A DNA stretch of 64,000 bases. Source: Planctomycetota bacterium. GTDB lineage: Bacteria; Planctomycetota; UBA1135; UBA2386. The notes below the pieces were generated by a model, which saw only the letters and a program-made list of their open reading frames with translations, was not told the origin of the DNA and did not search any database. A program made the position numbers and the translations under genes. Shown here piece by piece: positions 62,272-64,000 of this stretch. The stretch covers positions 2,755,501 to 2,819,500 of the forward strand of contig JADJWQ010000006.1 in assembly GCA_016716265.1 (NCBI GenBank), given 5' to 3'. The number at the start of each line of letters is the position of its first letter. Position 1 is the stretch's first letter.

Positions 62272-63068
62272 CCACGGACCAGAGACGCGAGCAGGTCGTG
62301 ATCCTGTGCGGCGGCCGGGGCACCCGGTTGCAGGAGGAGACCGAGTTCAAGCCGAAGGCGCTGGTCGAGATCGGCGGCCGACCGATCCTCTGGCACCTGA
62401 TGCGCATCTACGACCGCTACGGCTTCCGTCGCTTCGTGCTGTGCCTCGGCTACAAGGGCAATCTGATCAAGGAGTACTTCCTCCAGTACTCCGCGATGCA
62501 GAACGACTTCACGCTGCGACTGCGCTCCGGCGAGCGTCGGATCCATGGGCGCAAGGACGTCGTCGAGGACTGGGAGATCACGTTCGCCGACACCGGTCTC
62601 GACACCAACACCGGCGGTCGCCTCCACCGCATCGCACACCTGATCGATCAGCCGCTGTTCCTGGCCAACTACTGTGACGGCCTCAGCGACATCGATCTCG
62701 ACCGGCTGGTCGCCTTCCACCGCGACAAGGGCAAGATCGCCACCGTCACCGGCTTCCACCCGCATTCGCGCTTCGGCATCGTCAAGGTCGACGACTCCGG
62801 GATCGTCAACTACTGGCAGGAGAAGCCGCTGATGAGCGACCTGACCAGCGGTGGCTTCTTCGTGTTCGAACGCGGGATCTTCGACTACCTCGACGCCGAT
62901 TGCGTGCTCGAGCAGCAGCCACTGGAGCGCCTGTCCGCCGACCGCCAGCTCGCGCTGTACCCGCACGACGGCTACTGGCAATGCATGGACACCTTCAAGG
63001 AAGCGCTCGCCCTGAACAGGCTGTGGGCGAGCGGCAATGCCCCGTGGCGAACCTGGGACGACGACTGA
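62268..63068 (+). CDS. rfbF: Glucose-1-phosphate cytidylyltransferase
   Basis: 266 residues from the ATG at 62268, overlapping the preceding stop (ATGA). It makes CDP-glucose from glucose-1-phosphate and CTP, the first step to CDP-linked 6-deoxy and 3,6-dideoxy sugars. The nucleotide-binding signature VVILCGGRGTRLQEET and the uridylyl/cytidylyl lysine in FKPKALVEIGGRP are complete. WHLMRIYDRYGFRRFVLCLG, YKGNLIKEYF and GYWQCMDTFKEALALN are diagnostic for RfbF. The length is close to the usual ~257. The next gene, 13 bp away, encodes the following enzyme of the pathway. Confidence 0.96.
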   Translation: MTTDQRREQVVILCGGRGTRLQEETEFKPKALVEIGGRPILWHLMRIYDRYGFRRFVLCLGYKGNLIKEYFLQYSAMQNDFTLRLRSGERRIHGRKDVVEDWEITFADTGLDTNTGGRLHRIAHLIDQPLFLANYCDGLSDIDLDRLVAFHRDKGKIATVTGFHPHSRFGIVKVDDSGIVNYWQEKPLMSDLTSGGFFVFERGIFDYLDADCVLEQQPLERLSADRQLALYPHDGYWQCMDTFKEALALNRLWASGNAPWRTWDDD

Positions 63069-63081
63069 GGCCGGAGCGGAC

Positions 63082-64000
63082 ATGAGCGACTTCTGGCAGC
63101 GGAGGAACGTCTTCGTGACCGGCGCGACCGGGCTGCTCGGCTCGTGGTTGACCCGCGCATTGCTCGACCGCGGCGCCCGCGTGACCGGCCTCGTCCGCGA
63201 CCGCGTGCCCGCCAGCCTGCTGGTCACGTCCGGGGACTTCGATCGTGTGCAGGTCGTGCACGGCGCGCTCGAAGACCACTTCACCGTGCTGCGCGCGGTC
63301 AACGAGCACGAGATCGACACGGTGTTCCATCTCGGCGCGCAGACGATCGTCGGCACGGCCAACCGCTCGGTGCTGTCGACATTCGAGTCGAACGTCCGCG
63401 GCACCTGGAGCCTGCTGGAAGCGTGCCGGGCGACCGCCGGACTCGTCCGCCGCATCGTGTTCGCCTCCAGCGACAAGGCGTACGGCGCACACGACCGGTT
63501 GCCGTACACCGAGGATCTCCCGCTCGCCGGCACGTTTCCGTACGACGCCTCGAAGGCCTGCGCCGAGCTGATCGCGCGCTCGTACTTCCACACCTTCGGC
63601 GTCCCGGTCGCCACGACCCGTTGCGGCAATCTGTTCGGCGGCGGCGACCTGAACTTCAATCGCCTGGTACCGGGAACGATCCGCGCGGCGCTGCTCGGCG
63701 AGCGACCCGTCGTGCGGAGCGACGGCCGGTTCGTGCGGGACTACTTCTACGTGGAGGACGCGGTCGCTGCCTATCTGCTGCTCGCCGAACGGCTCGAGGC
63801 ACAGCAGCTCGCCGGCGAGGCGTTCAACTTCGGCACCGAGCAGCCATTGACCGTGCTCGCGGTGGTCGAGCAGATCCTCGCCCGCACCGGTCGCGCGGAC
63901 CTGACTCCCGACATCCGCGACGAGGTCAGCCACGAGATCCGCGCCCAGTATCTCGATTGTGGCAAGGCCCACCGCGTGCTGGGCTGGCAGCCGGCGTTCA
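63082..64000 (+). CDS. rfbG: CDP-glucose 4,6-dehydratase, 3' end outside window
   Basis: The first 306 residues of an extended short-chain dehydrogenase. The NAD-binding motif is GATGLLGSW (14-22). The active-site residues are in FASSDKAYG and in YDASK (Y154, K158). TTRCGNLFGGGDLNF, RLVPGTIRAAL and RDYFYVEDAVAAYLL match RfbG, which converts CDP-glucose to CDP-4-dehydro-6-deoxyglucose. The ATG at 63082 has GGAGC upstream. It directly follows rfbF, so the pathway order is kept. The gene is cut by the window end about 50 residues before the normal C-terminus; genes that decide the final sugar should lie further right. Confidence 0.95.
   Translation, partial: MSDFWQRRNVFVTGATGLLGSWLTRALLDRGARVTGLVRDRVPASLLVTSGDFDRVQVVHGALEDHFTVLRAVNEHEIDTVFHLGAQTIVGTANRSVLSTFESNVRGTWSLLEACRATAGLVRRIVFASSDKAYGAHDRLPYTEDLPLAGTFPYDASKACAELIARSYFHTFGVPVATTRCGNLFGGGDLNFNRLVPGTIRAALLGERPVVRSDGRFVRDYFYVEDAVAAYLLLAERLEAQQLAGEAFNFGTEQPLTVLAVVEQILARTGRADLTPDIRDEVSHEIRAQYLDCGKAHRVLGWQPAF

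Noticed and set aside
1..64000. CRISPR array, insertion sequence, prophage, tRNA or rRNA genes
   Set aside because: No regular short repeats with spacers, no transposase or integrase motif and no rRNA/tRNA-like sequence was recognised by eye. A tRNA scan would be needed to be certain.

Overview
The window is GC-rich and comes from a bacterium whose gene set points to the Planctomycetota. Signs of this are membrane Ser/Thr kinases with FGE-like, WD40 or Kelch sensor regions, ECF-type sigma factors beside two of those kinases, a secreted sulfatase, sialate O-acetylesterase-like enzymes, a DUF5989 protein, and very large secreted beta-propeller proteins. The phylum is an inference from families; there is no rRNA or ribosomal protein gene to test it.

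Layout. 1-4 kb: a truncated sulfatase gene and dnaE2 on the minus strand. 4.2-7.3 kb: a kinase with an FGE-like end. 7.3-8.1 kb: a gap without a supported gene. 8.1-25.5 kb: six consecutive paralogous FG-GAP secreted proteins, five of them joined by stop/start overlaps. 25.6-30.3 kb: a DUF4388 protein, an ECF sigma factor and a convergent kinase-WD40 protein. 30.4-35.8 kb: two secreted proteins on the minus strand, one with Ig, PKD and LamG-like parts. 36.1-46.2 kb: a tandem array of four Kelch-repeat genes in ~2.6-kb units, three of which carry a single-base frameshift. 46.3-51.1 kb: a kinase-FGE-Kelch fusion, divergent from a second ECF sigma factor. 51.2-52.7 kb: a TPR gene remnant and a MntA/HepT toxin-antitoxin pair. 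53-59 kb: a lipoprotein esterase, a DUF5671 protein with its partner, a DUF1801 protein, a MetE-like zinc methyltransferase and a sialate O-acetylesterase. 59-61 kb: an NFACT-R protein and a frame-disrupted sigma/anti-sigma-like/DUF5989 cluster. 61-64 kb: a CDP-sugar operon (glycosyltransferase-cupin fusion, RfbF, RfbG) that leaves the window.

How the parts may work together. The centre of the window, about 38 kb, is devoted to secreted propeller proteins. Eleven proteins (six FG-GAP, four Kelch, one Ig/PKD/LamG), and possibly a twelfth, end in the same roughly 130-residue module with two conserved cysteines. I read this module as a candidate surface-sorting or anchoring domain that I cannot name. 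The neighbouring kinases and sigma factors could sense the surface and control these genes, and one kinase carries Kelch repeats like those of the array beside it. The Kelch array is nearly identical at both ends of each gene and in the spacers but varies in the middle, as expected from gene conversion or cassette diversification.

Limits. At least six single-base frame breaks lie between 38 and 61 kb. They may be real decay or consensus errors of an assembled genome. Start codons are chosen by signal peptides, overlaps and upstream motifs and were not tested.
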